64,000 bases of DNA, taken from the NCBI RefSeq assembly GCF_019431355.1, contig NZ_CP080269.1, forward strand, positions 1,798,001 through 1,862,000. Direction: 5' to 3'. A program made the position numbers and the translations under genes. The stretch comes from Paenibacillus sp. R14(2021) (GTDB lineage: Bacteria > Bacillota > Bacilli > Paenibacillales > Paenibacillaceae). This document shows, one piece after another, positions 26,757-35,785 of the stretch. The notes below the pieces were generated by a model. The model ran no database searches. It was given only the letters and a program-made list of their open reading frames with translations, and was not told the origin of the DNA. The first letter of the stretch is position 1, and each line of letters begins with the position of its first letter.

Positions 26757-27796
26757 GCGTTCACCTCGTACCTCTTCGTACCGGTATAGACCTGGATCAT
26801 TCTGCCGGCTATCCGGCCCCAATCCAATTCCCGGAGCTTTGCCGTGATGTGCATCTCTGTTTCCTTCGCGTCCATGTCCATGGACGCGCGGAGTGCATTG
26901 CGCAAGCCGTTCGGATCTTCCGGATCGTACAAGATACCGCAGCCGTCGGATACGTATTCGCCGAGCGCGCCCAGCCTTGGCGCAACGACCGGCTTCTTGT
27001 GGGACAGCGCGAGAATCGCGCTCCCGGAAGTCGTGATTTGTTTGTAAGGAAGCACGATCACGTTCGCCGCTTCCAGGAAATCGGCAAGCTCGTGGTCGTC
27101 CACAAACTGCGGATAGATCCGGATCCTGCCGTCGCCCGTCCGCTCGACGAAATCGAGGCTATACCCCGCATCGACCTGACCCGCGATGAGCAGCTCGCAG
27201 CCGTCGTGCCCCAGGGACGAGAACGCTTCGACGAGCTTATCGACCCCTTTGTACGGGTTGATCCGGCCGATGAAAAGGAACAGGAATCGGTCCGGGGCGA
27301 TGCCGAAGCGCTTGCGGATATCCGTGCCCTTGCGGGCGTAGGCATCCACATAATGGCCGTGCGGCGTAACCACGAGCTTGCTTGCCGGCACGCCGAACGT
27401 GGCGGCGACCTCCCCCTTGACCGATTCGCTCAGGACGAAGGCCTGGTGGCAGACGGTCAAGATATATTTCCGCATCAACAGGTCCCAGCGCGTCTTGCCG
27501 TCATGCGGCCAGACGTTGTGTACCGTCCAGAACAGCCGAACGCCCCTCGTTCTGTAAAACAGCAGCAACAGGGCGAAGAACAGCGATTTCACGATCGTCA
27601 GCGGAAAGGCGGACGCCGTATAGGAATTGCTCGGCCAGTGCAGATGCACGATGTCACCCCTTCGGGGCTTAAGGGCCGCCTTCTGGTCGTAATGCTCGAC
27701 CCGCAGTCCGTTCCGCTCGATCGACCGTGTCAACAGCTCGCTGTATTTGTTATGGGGGCTCTGCTTGGGCCACATGTATACGGTCGGATTGCCCAT
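26753..27796 (-). CDS. Family 4-like glycosyltransferase (first)
   Basis: A GT-B enzyme of 347 residues. The N-terminal acceptor domain includes RRGDIVHLHWPSN and RLFWTVHNVWPHDGK. The C-terminal donor domain includes FLFIGRINPYKGVDKLVEAF, and LPYKQITTSGSAILALSHKKPVV-type contacts replace the classic ExFG motif. A GTG at 27802 lies too near GGGAGG. The ATG at 27796, about 9 nt beyond it, is the better start. Its stop overlaps the family 2 gene by 4 bp. The sugar is unknown. Confidence 0.85.
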   Translation of the reverse strand: MGNPTVYMWPKQSPHNKYSELLTRSIERNGLRVEHYDQKAALKPRRGDIVHLHWPSNSYTASAFPLTIVKSLFFALLLLFYRTRGVRLFWTVHNVWPHDGKTRWDLLMRKYILTVCHQAFVLSESVKGEVAATFGVPASKLVVTPHGHYVDAYARKGTDIRKRFGIAPDRFLFLFIGRINPYKGVDKLVEAFSSLGHDGCELLIAGQVDAGYSLDFVERTGDGRIRIYPQFVDDHELADFLEAANVIVLPYKQITTSGSAILALSHKKPVVAPRLGALGEYVSDGCGILYDPEDPNGLRNALRASMDMDAKETEMHITAKLRELDWGRIAGRMIQVYTGTKRYEVNA

Positions 27797-27798
27797 CT

Positions 27799-29019
27799 TC
27801 ACGACCTCCCGTTCACGGCGGCTAAGGCGTATGCGGGGCTGCCCGATTTCGTGATGCTCGCATAGAGATCGAGGTGCTTATCCAGCAGCGATCCCTTCGT
27901 AAACCCGCTGCAATGCTTCAGGCACTGCGCTTGGATGCGCCTCTTCTCTTCGCCGGGCAAGCCGTGGAACGCCGTTATTTTCTCCTTGATCGCGTCCGCG
28001 CTCCCCGGCTTGAACAAGAAGTCGGCCGGGTTCCATACGGCGTCCGGTATGCCTCCGACGGCCGATGCGTAGACCGGCGTGCCGACTTGATACGATTCGA
28101 TGATGACCCGGCCGAACGGCTCCTCCCAGATGGAAGGAACAAACGTGACGTCGGCCTTCGCCATGAAGCTCCGCGCTTCCTTCGGCGTGACCTTGCCGGT
28201 AAACTGGAAGCGGTCGTCCTTGCCGCAAAGCTCCACCAGCTTTTGCCGCATGCCCCCTTCTCCGCAGACGACGACTTGCTCCACCATCTCGCGAGGGAGG
28301 GAGCGTACCGCTTCGACTAGCTCGCGGACGCCTTTCTCGGGCTCAATTCTTCCGAAATAGCCGATGCGAAGCGGCTTGCGGTCGAATTCCTTCGGCGCGC
28401 CGACGATATCGCCGTCCACGACGTTCGGAATGACCAGCCTGGCCGCGCTCGGGAACAACCCGACGCTCGTATGGCGGTTCAGGATATGCGAGGAGATCCC
28501 GACGACCGCCGATACCCTCTTACTGACGCCAAGTGAACTCCATTGGTACATGCGCGACAGCATCGGGTTCGCGATCGGCGAGCTGACCGGCGAGAGGAGC
28601 GAATAGTCCCGAAGCGTATGCACGATCGGCACGCTCGCTTTCGCCGCCGTCCAGATCGCAGCGCCGAACCCGGATAAATTTTGGGTATGTATCAAATCCG
28701 GATCGATCCGGTCGAGAAGCTTGCGAACGGTCCGAATCTGCGCGGGATTGTACAGATCAATGAGTCTGCGGCCCGTTTTCTTCAGCGTCCCGGCATCCTT
28801 CCCCTCGCCGATCCAGTACAGATTGTTGTACGGCAGCCGGTGCACGGTCACTCCGTTGATCATCTCGCACTCGATGCCGGCCGCGCGGTTCTGCGGACCG
28901 ACCGTCAGTACATGGACTTCGGCTGCCGCGGTGAGCGTTTCCGCCAAGATCTGCGTTGAAATTTCAGCGCCGCCAATAATATGCGGCGTATAAAGACTGT
29001 TTACGATAACGATTTTCAT
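27799..29019 (-). CDS. Family 4 glycosyltransferase (second)
   Basis: A 406-residue retaining GT-B enzyme. It has the N-terminal IVNSLYTPHIIGGAEISTQ, DLIHTQNLSGFG, and the donor-domain block IGYFGRIEPEKGVRELVEAV. FVPSIWEEPFGRVIIESYQVGTPV carries the EPFGRVIIE nucleotide-sugar motif with its two Glu. It adds one residue of the repeat unit from a nucleotide sugar, perhaps GDP-mannose given manC, but this is not provable. Its start overlaps the polymerase stop (29016), a sign of tight co-translation. Confidence 0.9.
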   Translation of the reverse strand: MKIVIVNSLYTPHIIGGAEISTQILAETLTAAAEVHVLTVGPQNRAAGIECEMINGVTVHRLPYNNLYWIGEGKDAGTLKKTGRRLIDLYNPAQIRTVRKLLDRIDPDLIHTQNLSGFGAAIWTAAKASVPIVHTLRDYSLLSPVSSPIANPMLSRMYQWSSLGVSKRVSAVVGISSHILNRHTSVGLFPSAARLVIPNVVDGDIVGAPKEFDRKPLRIGYFGRIEPEKGVRELVEAVRSLPREMVEQVVVCGEGGMRQKLVELCGKDDRFQFTGKVTPKEARSFMAKADVTFVPSIWEEPFGRVIIESYQVGTPVYASAVGGIPDAVWNPADFLFKPGSADAIKEKITAFHGLPGEEKRRIQAQCLKHCSGFTKGSLLDKHLDLYASITKSGSPAYALAAVNGRS

Positions 29020-30326
29020 GCGATCCGTTTCATTCCCTTCATGCTCTGAATCTCCATTCCAACCTCCCGCACGGCCGGCACCACATCAAAGAAACCGCCG
29101 CGGATGAACCCGATTAACAGCCAAAAGTTCACGAAGGAATAGGAATCGAAATTCATGACGAGCGAAACGCACAGCGCAAAAGCGAATTTCGCGTACGGAT
29201 TCGCGCCGGCGCTTCGCAAGACCGAGGCCATGAATCCGATAAGCAGAATAGCGCCGACCATTCCTTCCTCGGCGAATACCTTTGCCAGCAAGTTCCGCGA
29301 TGTCGCCATTTCCGGACGGTTGAATACGAGATCGGATACTTCCGTGAATACCAGCCCATCGCTGAAATGCTTGAGCAGGAGCCCTGCAAAGTCCCTGTAA
29401 TAGAAGCCGCCTCCGACGCCGAATATCGGGTGTTGGGCGAATTCGAGGAACCCGATAGCCGGGAAAAAGACGCGGATGAAAAACGAATTGTCCGCTTTGA
29501 CCATATGGCTGAAATTAAATTGAAAGCGATCCGTGAAATAGCCGCTGACATGCAGCGCTTCAAGCAGGAACGGAACGCCGATCGCGACGACGGCGACGCA
29601 TACGCCGAGCAGGAGCATCATTTTCCCGCGGTTCTTCTTCGTGATGAGTACGTAGATGAGCAGCGCGGTCAGCAGAACGCTATAGGCGTAGGCCGAGAAC
29701 GACAGCACCATGAGCACCGCGGTACCGATCAAGAGCTGCAATTGCCAGCGGTAGCCCCGTTTGTGAAGGAACAGCATCAGCAGCCCGCCGCTCAGCATAT
29801 GGATGGCGGCCCATGACGGCTCCCCCGAAAGCATCTGAATCCTTCCGCGGTATACCTTCTCCGAGAACAACCCGGTGAAGGCTCCGGAAAATCCGCTGTG
29901 GACGAACAGCGCGTCCAGCAATTGTATAAAGCCGGCCGCGATCGGCAGAACGAAGGCGACCAACACGCTTTTCGCGATCCAGCCGATCAAGGCGGGATCT
30001 TCCTTCGTCTGCTGTGCAATATAAACCGACGTTCGGTACATAGATATCCCGAAAAGCACCGTAATCACGTGCTTGAAGCTGCTGCCCACATCCTCGTAGC
30101 CAATGGATACGACCAAGGAATGCCCGATGCTGTACATCGCGAAGGCTAGTAGAAAATAATCGCCGGTTTTGAACCGGTAGCCTGTAAACAACAGCAAAAA
30201 CGAGGAAGCGAACATCGAAAACATCGAAAGCGGACGATAGACCGAGAAGTGGAAATACGGCAAGCTATCATAAGAGAGGACCGCGATCGAGAAAAGAAAC
30301 AGCCCAATAATGAGGTTGCGAACCAT
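29016..30326 (-). CDS. Wzy-like polysaccharide polymerase / O-antigen ligase family protein
   Basis: A 436-residue membrane protein with ten or more predicted helices and a large periplasm-type loop in the second half (HVSGYFTDRFQFNFSHMVKADNSFF). FGVGGGFYYRDF recalls the ligase/polymerase Wzy_C region. It joins repeat units outside the membrane. Such proteins are poorly conserved, and the call rests on topology plus its place between glycosyltransferase genes. The ribosome binding site is weak. Confidence 0.75.
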   Translation of the reverse strand: MVRNLIIGLFLFSIAVLSYDSLPYFHFSVYRPLSMFSMFASSFLLLFTGYRFKTGDYFLLAFAMYSIGHSLVVSIGYEDVGSSFKHVITVLFGISMYRTSVYIAQQTKEDPALIGWIAKSVLVAFVLPIAAGFIQLLDALFVHSGFSGAFTGLFSEKVYRGRIQMLSGEPSWAAIHMLSGGLLMLFLHKRGYRWQLQLLIGTAVLMVLSFSAYAYSVLLTALLIYVLITKKNRGKMMLLLGVCVAVVAIGVPFLLEALHVSGYFTDRFQFNFSHMVKADNSFFIRVFFPAIGFLEFAQHPIFGVGGGFYYRDFAGLLLKHFSDGLVFTEVSDLVFNRPEMATSRNLLAKVFAEEGMVGAILLIGFMASVLRSAGANPYAKFAFALCVSLVMNFDSYSFVNFWLLIGFIRGGFFDVVPAVREVGMEIQSMKGMKRIA

Positions 30327-30358
30327 GGATGCTTTGGCTGGGCTCGCGATAAACGGCG

Positions 30359-31615
30359 CTAGGATAGAATCAGCTCCATGTTTTTGAGCGTTGCGGAGCT
30401 GCTGAAATGGCTCGCCACGTAACGGACCGAATTGCGCGAGACTTTATCGTTCAACTCGTCGTTATTCAGCAATAGCAGCACGTTCCGAACGATTTCCTCA
30501 TCCGAATCGCAGACGAACAAGTCCTCTCCATGGTTCGCGTCGATCCCTTCGATGCCAATCTGATTGGTTACGACCGGTACGCCCCACGACATCGCCTCGA
30601 CGATCTTCGTTTTGATGCCCGTCCCGAACAGCATCGGCGCGATCATCAGCGCCGAATCGCCTACGACCCGCTTCACGTTGTCCACTTCCCCGGTTACGAC
30701 GACCCCCGGGTACATCTCTTGCAGCCGAAGCACGGCGGGAGTCGGATTCTTCCCGACGATGTAGAACGTCGTCTCCGGCGCCAGCCGTTTGATGCTCGGC
30801 CATACCCGCTCGCAGAAGTAGGCGACGGCGGAGCTGTTATGTGGGATATCCATCTTCCCGACGAAGACCAGCTTGTTACGATCGTAGCGGCGCGGTCCTT
30901 TGCCTCTGGCCTGATCCGGTTCGAATTTCATCGGAATGCCGTAACACGATTCGTGACTTGTGAGCTTCTGAAAGCTCTCCGCCTCGACGGGCGACGTGAA
31001 AACGAGATGATGAAACTGCTTGGCTACGCCTCGCTCGTACTTGTCGAGTAGTCTGCTTTCGAAGTTGATCAGCCATTTCTGGATGAACTTCAGATCCGCG
31101 AGCCGCTTCATGCCGCCGGGCAGCTTGCCGGTGAAGCCGCCGAAGATCGACGGAATGTATTGGAACCATTCGAGCTGACGCCGGTAGCGCAGCGACAGCA
31201 GATCGTCGTAGCTCAGCACCTTGCTGCCTTTCTCGTCCGACAAGTATTCCGCTACCCGGACCATATCGTACAAAATGAATTCCGGCTTCTCGGCCTTGAC
31301 CGCCTCTTTGACTTTCCGGTGCGTCTTCCTGGAGTAATAGACGGCTACCTGGAGCGGCCATTTCCGTAAAAGCAGCGAATACACCGCGATATTGTACAGC
31401 TTCTCGATCAATCCCGGCAGCTCGAGGCATACGAGCCGGTCGATCTCGTCCGGTCGGTCCTTCAGGTACTTGGCGTCGTCCACGAAGGATAAGTTGACGA
31501 GCTCGCTATCGGGATAAATCTCCTTCATTTGACGGATGTACTGCAGCAGCATATTTTTCCGGCCGTCCGTATTCGGAAAGGGTAGCCGGTTCGTAATAAA
31601 CATGATTTTCTTCAT
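30359..31615 (-). CDS. Glycosyltransferase, GT4-like (third)
   Basis: A 418-residue GT-B enzyme resembling the WcaI/sugar-transferase-PEP-CTERM group. The N-terminus is KIMFITNRLPFPNTDGRKN. The middle has FILYDMVRVAEYL and a helical insert. The donor half has KLVFVGKMDIPHNSSAVAYFCERVWP and FGTGIKTKIVEAMSWGVPVVTNQIGIEG, where KIVEAMS provides the conserved Glu. It lies between the initiating transferase and the polymerase, so it may add the second sugar. The start is ATG with a purine-rich GGGGA upstream. Confidence 0.87.
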   Translation of the reverse strand: MKKIMFITNRLPFPNTDGRKNMLLQYIRQMKEIYPDSELVNLSFVDDAKYLKDRPDEIDRLVCLELPGLIEKLYNIAVYSLLLRKWPLQVAVYYSRKTHRKVKEAVKAEKPEFILYDMVRVAEYLSDEKGSKVLSYDDLLSLRYRRQLEWFQYIPSIFGGFTGKLPGGMKRLADLKFIQKWLINFESRLLDKYERGVAKQFHHLVFTSPVEAESFQKLTSHESCYGIPMKFEPDQARGKGPRRYDRNKLVFVGKMDIPHNSSAVAYFCERVWPSIKRLAPETTFYIVGKNPTPAVLRLQEMYPGVVVTGEVDNVKRVVGDSALMIAPMLFGTGIKTKIVEAMSWGVPVVTNQIGIEGIDANHGEDLFVCDSDEEIVRNVLLLLNNDELNDKVSRNSVRYVASHFSSSATLKNMELILS

Positions 31616-31635
31616 CGCAATCCCCGTCCCATCCG

Positions 31636-32328
31636 TTAAAAAGCATCCTTCGCCCCGATAAGGAGCTTGAAGGTTTTGAAAATGATCTTTAGATCCCCCG
31701 CAATGCTTCTATTTTGGATATACTTCAAATCCAGCTCGACCATTTGCTCAAAGCTGAGGTTATTGCGCCCGCTTACCTGCCATAGGCCGGTGCAGCCCGA
31801 CGTAACGGTCAACCGCAGCTTGTCGTACTCCGTATACTCCGCGACTTCCCTGCGCAGCGGCGGTCTCGGACCGACCAGCGACATGTCGCCGATCAGCACA
31901 TTGATCAGCTGCGGCAGCTCGTCGATGCTCGTTTTCCGGATGAATTTGCCCACTTTCGTGATGCGGGGATCATCCTTCATCTTGAACATCGCGCCCTGAA
32001 TTTCGTTCTGGGCGAGCAGATCCTTCAGCTTCTCCTCGGCATTCGAAACCATGGAGCGGAACTTGAACATGCGAAACGGCTTCTCGCCCTTGCCGATTCT
32101 GACCTGGTAGAAGAATACCGAGCCTTTCGGATCTTCCAGCTTGATGAGGAACGCGACGAGCATGAACAGCGGCAGAAAGAACAGGAGCCCAAGCAAAGCG
32201 CCCGTAATATCGATCAACCGCTTGACAACGGTATAGGAAACCAGATCGCCGTCCTTCGCCAGCGCGTTACGGATCGAATTGTAGTCCGAAATCTCCATCA
32301 CCGCATCCCGTTCATACCGTTGAGCCAT
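31636..32328 (-). CDS. Undecaprenyl-phosphate sugar-1-phosphate transferase (initiating)
   Basis: Starts repeat-unit synthesis by moving sugar-1-phosphate to undecaprenyl phosphate. One membrane helix ([22 protein letters not shown], about residues 45-66) is followed by the catalytic core: [36 protein letters not shown] and [11 protein letters not shown], all diagnostic of the EpsL/WcaJ group. ATG 32328 is chosen. A GTG three codons upstream (32337) is possible, as neither has a strong ribosome binding site. The start overlaps the galU 3' end by 17 bp or more. The first sugar is probably hexose (glucose or galactose). Confidence 0.92.
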   Translation of the reverse strand: MAQRYERDAVMEISDYNSIRNALAKDGDLVSYTVVKRLIDITGALLGLLFFLPLFMLVAFLIKLEDPKGSVFFYQVRIGKGEKPFRMFKFRSMVSNAEEKLKDLLAQNEIQGAMFKMKDDPRITKVGKFIRKTSIDELPQLINVLIGDMSLVGPRPPLRREVAEYTEYDKLRLTVTSGCTGLWQVSGRNNLSFEQMVELDLKYIQNRSIAGDLKIIFKTFKLLIGAKDAF

Positions 32329-33211
32329 TGTTCTCACTCACTTTCTCGCGTTCAAGTATTCCCTCCAGCTCTTCCATGAGGGTATAGCGGAGCTCGCTGT
32401 TGCGCAGCGCGAATTCGACCGTCGTCATGATGAAGCCTAGCTTCTCGCCGACATCGTAGCGAATGCCTTCGAAATCGTAGGCATAGACGCCTTGATCCTC
32501 GTTCAATTTTTGAATCGCGTCGGTCAGCTGAATTTCGCCGCCCGAACCGGTCTCGTGTTGGCCCAAATAATCGAAAATCTCCGGGGTCAGCACGTAGCGG
32601 CCCATAATCGCCAGATTCGACGGCTCCTGCCCTTTAGGGGGCTTCTCCACGAAACGGTTGACTTTGTACAGGCGTTCGAATTTCTCGAGCGGATCCACGA
32701 TGCCGTAGCGATCCGTCTGTCCGGAGCCGACGGTCTGAACGCCGATGACCGATTTACCCGTTTGCTCGTATTGCTCGATCAGCTGCCTGGTGCAAGGCAT
32801 GTCGGACTGAACGATGTCGTCGCCGAGCAGCACCGCGAACGGTTCGTCGCCGATAAAATTCCGCGCGCACCATACGGCATGTCCCAGTCCTTTTGGTTCT
32901 TTCTGACGGATATAGTGGAGTTCAACGTTCGAGGACTGCTGGACCTTCTTCAGAAGTTCAAGCTTCCCTTTCTCCGCCAACGACTGCTCGAGCTCGAAGG
33001 CAATGTCAAAGTGATCCTCAATGGCTCGTTTCCCTTTGCCCGTAACGACGATAATGTCCTCGATGCCGGAAGCGATCGCTTCTTCCACAATGTACTGAAT
33101 CGTAGGTTTATCCAGGATCGGAAGCATTTCTTTCGGCATTGCTTTGGTCGCGGGCAGAAATCGTGTACCGAGTCCAGCCGCTGGGATAATCGCTTTTCTC
33201 ACTTTTTTCAT
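32312..33211 (-). CDS. galU: UTP-glucose-1-phosphate uridylyltransferase
   Basis: Makes UDP-glucose, feeding Ugd and glucosyltransferases. The N-terminus has [26 protein letters not shown] with the nucleotide loop and catalytic Lys, followed by [27 protein letters not shown] and YDVGEKLGF. The 299-aa length is exact for the family. GGGTGAG lies 6 nt before the ATG. It is the first coding gene after the terminator/RNA element at 33262-33472, so its level is likely set by readthrough there. Confidence 0.95.
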   Translation of the reverse strand: MKKVRKAIIPAAGLGTRFLPATKAMPKEMLPILDKPTIQYIVEEAIASGIEDIIVVTGKGKRAIEDHFDIAFELEQSLAEKGKLELLKKVQQSSNVELHYIRQKEPKGLGHAVWCARNFIGDEPFAVLLGDDIVQSDMPCTRQLIEQYEQTGKSVIGVQTVGSGQTDRYGIVDPLEKFERLYKVNRFVEKPPKGQEPSNLAIMGRYVLTPEIFDYLGQHETGSGGEIQLTDAIQKLNEDQGVYAYDFEGIRYDVGEKLGFIMTTVEFALRNSELRYTLMEELEGILEREKVSENNGSTV

Positions 33212-33261
33212 CTGATTCTCACCCTATCCGTTTTGATCTGTTTGTCTGTTTGATCATGATG

Positions 33262-33317
33262 CTAAAAATACGAGCTATGTTTTCTCCTTAACGAGTAAAC
33301 ATAGCTCGTATTTTTAG
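33262..33317 (-). terminator. Intrinsic terminator between cpsD and galU (20-bp perfect stem)
   Basis: Arms 33262-33281 and 33298-33317 are perfect 20-bp complements with a 16-nt loop. On the minus strand the right arm ends ...CGTATTTTTAG, giving a T-run. Such a terminator inside an EPS operon, right after the RNA element upstream, would stop transcription before the biosynthetic genes unless antitermination occurs. The arms are symmetric, so it could also act on the other strand. Confidence 0.85.
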
Positions 33318-33472
33318 ATAAATCATGGAGCAGCGGGCATTCAACCCATCCTCACGTCATACCCTTGACGATGAACGTCTAAGGTCGGCTGACCCACAGC
33401 ATGACCGAGTGCCTCCGGTGATAGAGGAGCAGGAGACATTTCCTAATAACCAGCAGGATAGGACGTCAGAGC
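33318..33472 (-). ncRNA. Candidate EAR (epsC) antitermination RNA element
   Basis: The 155 non-coding bases after cpsD hold many short complementary pieces on the minus strand: AGGA/TCCT, CTCC/GGAG, GGTC-AGCC-GACC, GACG-TTCAT-CGTC and GGGTTGAATGCCC. In Bacillales, the EAR element lies exactly here, after the epsB-type kinase gene and before the EPS enzymes, and lets polymerase pass later terminators. A terminator follows at once. The call rests on position and helix content; the sequence was not matched to a covariance model. Alternatives are another leader RNA or ordinary spacer. Confidence 0.5.
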
Positions 33473-34117
33473 TTAGCGGTTGACGTTGTTTAATACAGCG
33501 CCGATAAGCTTTGCATTGCCGTATTCGAGCGAAGCCTTTGCTTGTAACGCGATTTGGTTTTTCACTTTTCCCGCTTGCATGACCAGAACGACGCCGTCGC
33601 TCTTGCTTGCCACGACCAGCCCGTCCGAGACGGACATGATCGAAGGCGTATCGATAATGACGATGTCGAAGCTCCCCTTCGCCGATTCCAATAAATTCGT
33701 CATCGGAATCGATTCTAGAAGCTCGGATGGATTCGAGGGGACGGGACCGGCCGTAATCACCTTGAGATTGCCGATGCTCGTCCGCTGAATCACATCGCTT
33801 AGCTCGCCTGGCTTCGTTAACGCCGTGCTTAACCCTTGTACGTTGGAGAGGCCGAATAATTCATGCTGGGCGGGCTTCCGCAGATTCGCGTCGATAACCA
33901 ATACCCGCCTGTTCGCCTGGGCGTAAGCGACCGCTATATTGGCAGCGATCGTGCTTTTTCCTTCGCCGGGCAAGGCGGAAGTGAACGCGATCGATTTTAC
34001 GGCCTCACCCCGGTTCGAGAATTCAAGATTGGCCCGCAGGCTGCGATACGCTTCCGAGACCGTCGAAGTTGGGTGCGTCTCGGCAATAAGATTCCTTTTA
34101 AGAATCGAGCGTGACAT
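33473..34117 (-). CDS. CpsD/EpsB-like tyrosine kinase (BY-kinase) lacking Tyr tail
   Basis: The cytoplasmic partner of the chain-length regulator encoded just upstream. It has Walker A SALPGEGKST (about residue 49), Walker A' RVLVIDANLRKP and Walker B FDIVIIDTPS, the BY-kinase set. The protein ends ...GAVLNNVNR at 214 aa, without the usual C-terminal cluster of tyrosines that is autophosphorylated. The only tyrosines are in YRSLRANL, VAYAQAN and LEYGNAK. ATG 34117 is preceded by GGGAGGTGGGG and overlaps the cpsC 3' end by 20 bp. Probably controls EPS assembly, with altered phosphorylation. Confidence 0.88.
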   Translation of the reverse strand: MSRSILKRNLIAETHPTSTVSEAYRSLRANLEFSNRGEAVKSIAFTSALPGEGKSTIAANIAVAYAQANRRVLVIDANLRKPAQHELFGLSNVQGLSTALTKPGELSDVIQRTSIGNLKVITAGPVPSNPSELLESIPMTNLLESAKGSFDIVIIDTPSIMSVSDGLVVASKSDGVVLVMQAGKVKNQIALQAKASLEYGNAKLIGAVLNNVNR

Positions 34118-34856
34118 TGGTTCCCCCACCTCCCATACTCGTCATCTTCGGCTGCGTGCCCTTGTTGGCCAAATCGCGCCGCTTCACCTTGGGAATGGCC
34201 GCAAGCGCGGGAACCCCGAGCAGCTCCCGGATCTCCTCTTCGCTCTTGACCGTGTTGTTCAGCTGATCGAGCACGAACGCGATTCCGACTCCGACCATCG
34301 TCGAGAGGATGAACGCGACGACGACGTTCGTCGTCGGATGAGGCGATACCGCCACCCCGTGCTTCGTCGTGTCGGCCCAGTTCAGCACGGACACGTTGTC
34401 CAGTTTCATCAACGTCTTGATTTCCTGCTGAAATACTTTCGAAACGGCATTCGCCATATTGGCCGCCCGCTTGTATGAACCGTCTCTGGCGGATATGGAC
34501 ATCACCTGGGTTTCATTGACCGAGCTCACGCTGACTTTGGCAATAAGCTCTTCGGCGGTTGCGTGCAAGTCCGGATATTGAGTCGCGACTTTCGTCATAA
34601 TGCGAGGGGTTCGGATGATTTCCTTATACGTTTTGATGAGCAGGGTGCTGGAGCTGATGGAACCGACATCGATGCTCGTGACCGTCTTTGCCGGATCCGC
34701 TTGCTGATTGTTGACGATCAGTTCGGCGGAGGCCTCATATTGCGATTGCAGGAAATGGGCCGAGTAGAAGCCGATAGCCGTGCAGCTGACAACAGTGATG
34801 AGCGCAATCATCCATAGCCTTTTTCGGATAACACTCCAGTAGCGTAGCAATTCCAA
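34098..34856 (-). CDS. CpsC/Wzz-like chain-length regulator
   Basis: A membrane activator of the BY-kinase and polysaccharide chain-length determinant. Two helices flank an extracellular loop: RLWMIALITVVSCTAIGFYS near the start and TNVVVAFILSTMVGVGIAFVLD near the end, with the Wzz-type proline-containing motif PHPTTN just before the second. The cytoplasmic C-terminus would contact CpsD. The chosen start is TTG at 34856 (ELLRYWSVIRKRLW), 6 nt after GGAGGA. Upstream extension (34901) has no ribosome binding site. First gene of the EPS operon. Confidence 0.87.
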   Translation of the reverse strand: MELLRYWSVIRKRLWMIALITVVSCTAIGFYSAHFLQSQYEASAELIVNNQQADPAKTVTSIDVGSISSSTLLIKTYKEIIRTPRIMTKVATQYPDLHATAEELIAKVSVSSVNETQVMSISARDGSYKRAANMANAVSKVFQQEIKTLMKLDNVSVLNWADTTKHGVAVSPHPTTNVVVAFILSTMVGVGIAFVLDQLNNTVKSEEEIRELLGVPALAAIPKVKRRDLANKGTQPKMTSMGGGGTNVTLDS

Positions 34857-35111
34857 GCTGTTTCCTCCGATACCGATTTCGTTCACGTTAAAGCTGAACA
34901 AAATATTTTTTTCTGAATATTCAGACTTATATTGACGGTTCGATTGCCATATTTTCCGCTTTCGGACTCGTATTCTCTTTTCGAAAACCGGCCGCTTTCT
35001 TGCCTCACCTTAATTCTATAGCGACCAAGCCTTACAAGACTATTACACGGCAGGATGATTTTATTTCTACTCCGGTCGTATATCCGACTACTACTTTCGA
35101 GCTGAGGTTTG

Positions 35112-35780
35112 TTACACTTTCGTACCAGTTGCGTCTAATCTCTCTTCCCCTCGATCCTCGGGCGGCGAATAAGCCGTCATACCCCGCGACTGTGCATATA
35201 GGGCAGCCTGAGTACGATCGTTCAGATTTAATTTCTGAAAGATGCGGCTGACATGCTTCTTGACCGTGAACTCGCTGATCATCAGCTTCTTTGCCATGGC
35301 CCCGTTCGATAATCCTTCGCCGAGCGAAATCAACACTTCCCTCTCCTTCGGCGTCAGCTTCTCGAGCGGATCGTCCGCTTCCTTCCGGATCAATACTTCC
35401 ATCAGACCCTGGTCGAAGTATTTACGGCCGCGGTCTACCATTTTGATGGCAAGCAGCAGCTCCTCGGGCATCGAATCCTTCAGAACGTACCCGAAGGCAC
35501 CGCTCTCCTCGGCTCTGCGAACGTCGAATTCCGCCGCCGACGACGTGAGCATGATGAAACGGCAGGCGAGATGACTGAAGTTTTCCACCAATTCAAAGCC
35601 GGAACGGTCTCCGAGCCTAATATCGACGATCACCATATCAGGCTCCGTCTTCTCGATCAAGCGTTTCGCATCTTCTACCGCTTCCGATTCCCCGACGATT
35701 TCGATTTCTTCTTCGCTTGCAAGGACGGCAATTAACCCCTTACGGACCAATGGATGATCGTCCACAATAACGACCTTCAT
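35112..35780 (-). CDS. NarL/LuxR-type response regulator
   Basis: A 222-residue two-domain regulator. The receiver domain has VIVDDHPLVRKG (acidic pair at residues 7-8), phospho-acceptor Asp in DMVIVDIRLGD (about residue 54), switch residues LTSS and Lys in YVLKDS. The HTH domain has LTPKEREVLISLGEGLSNGAMAKKLMISEFTVKKHVSRIFQKL. It is paired with the sensor kinase immediately upstream and resembles DegU/LiaR systems. The ATG at 35780 is preferred to a GTG three codons earlier. Its position next to the EPS operon suggests, but does not prove, control of cpsC and the genes after it. Confidence 0.92.
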   Translation of the reverse strand: MKVVIVDDHPLVRKGLIAVLASEEEIEIVGESEAVEDAKRLIEKTEPDMVIVDIRLGDRSGFELVENFSHLACRFIMLTSSAAEFDVRRAEESGAFGYVLKDSMPEELLLAIKMVDRGRKYFDQGLMEVLIRKEADDPLEKLTPKEREVLISLGEGLSNGAMAKKLMISEFTVKKHVSRIFQKLNLNDRTQAALYAQSRGMTAYSPPEDRGEERLDATGTKV

Positions 35781-35785
35781 GCTTA

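Noticed and set aside
33262..33317. Inverted repeat as transposon end
   Set aside because: The arms form one close hairpin with a T-run, no target-site duplication or transposase is seen, and its position fits a terminator.
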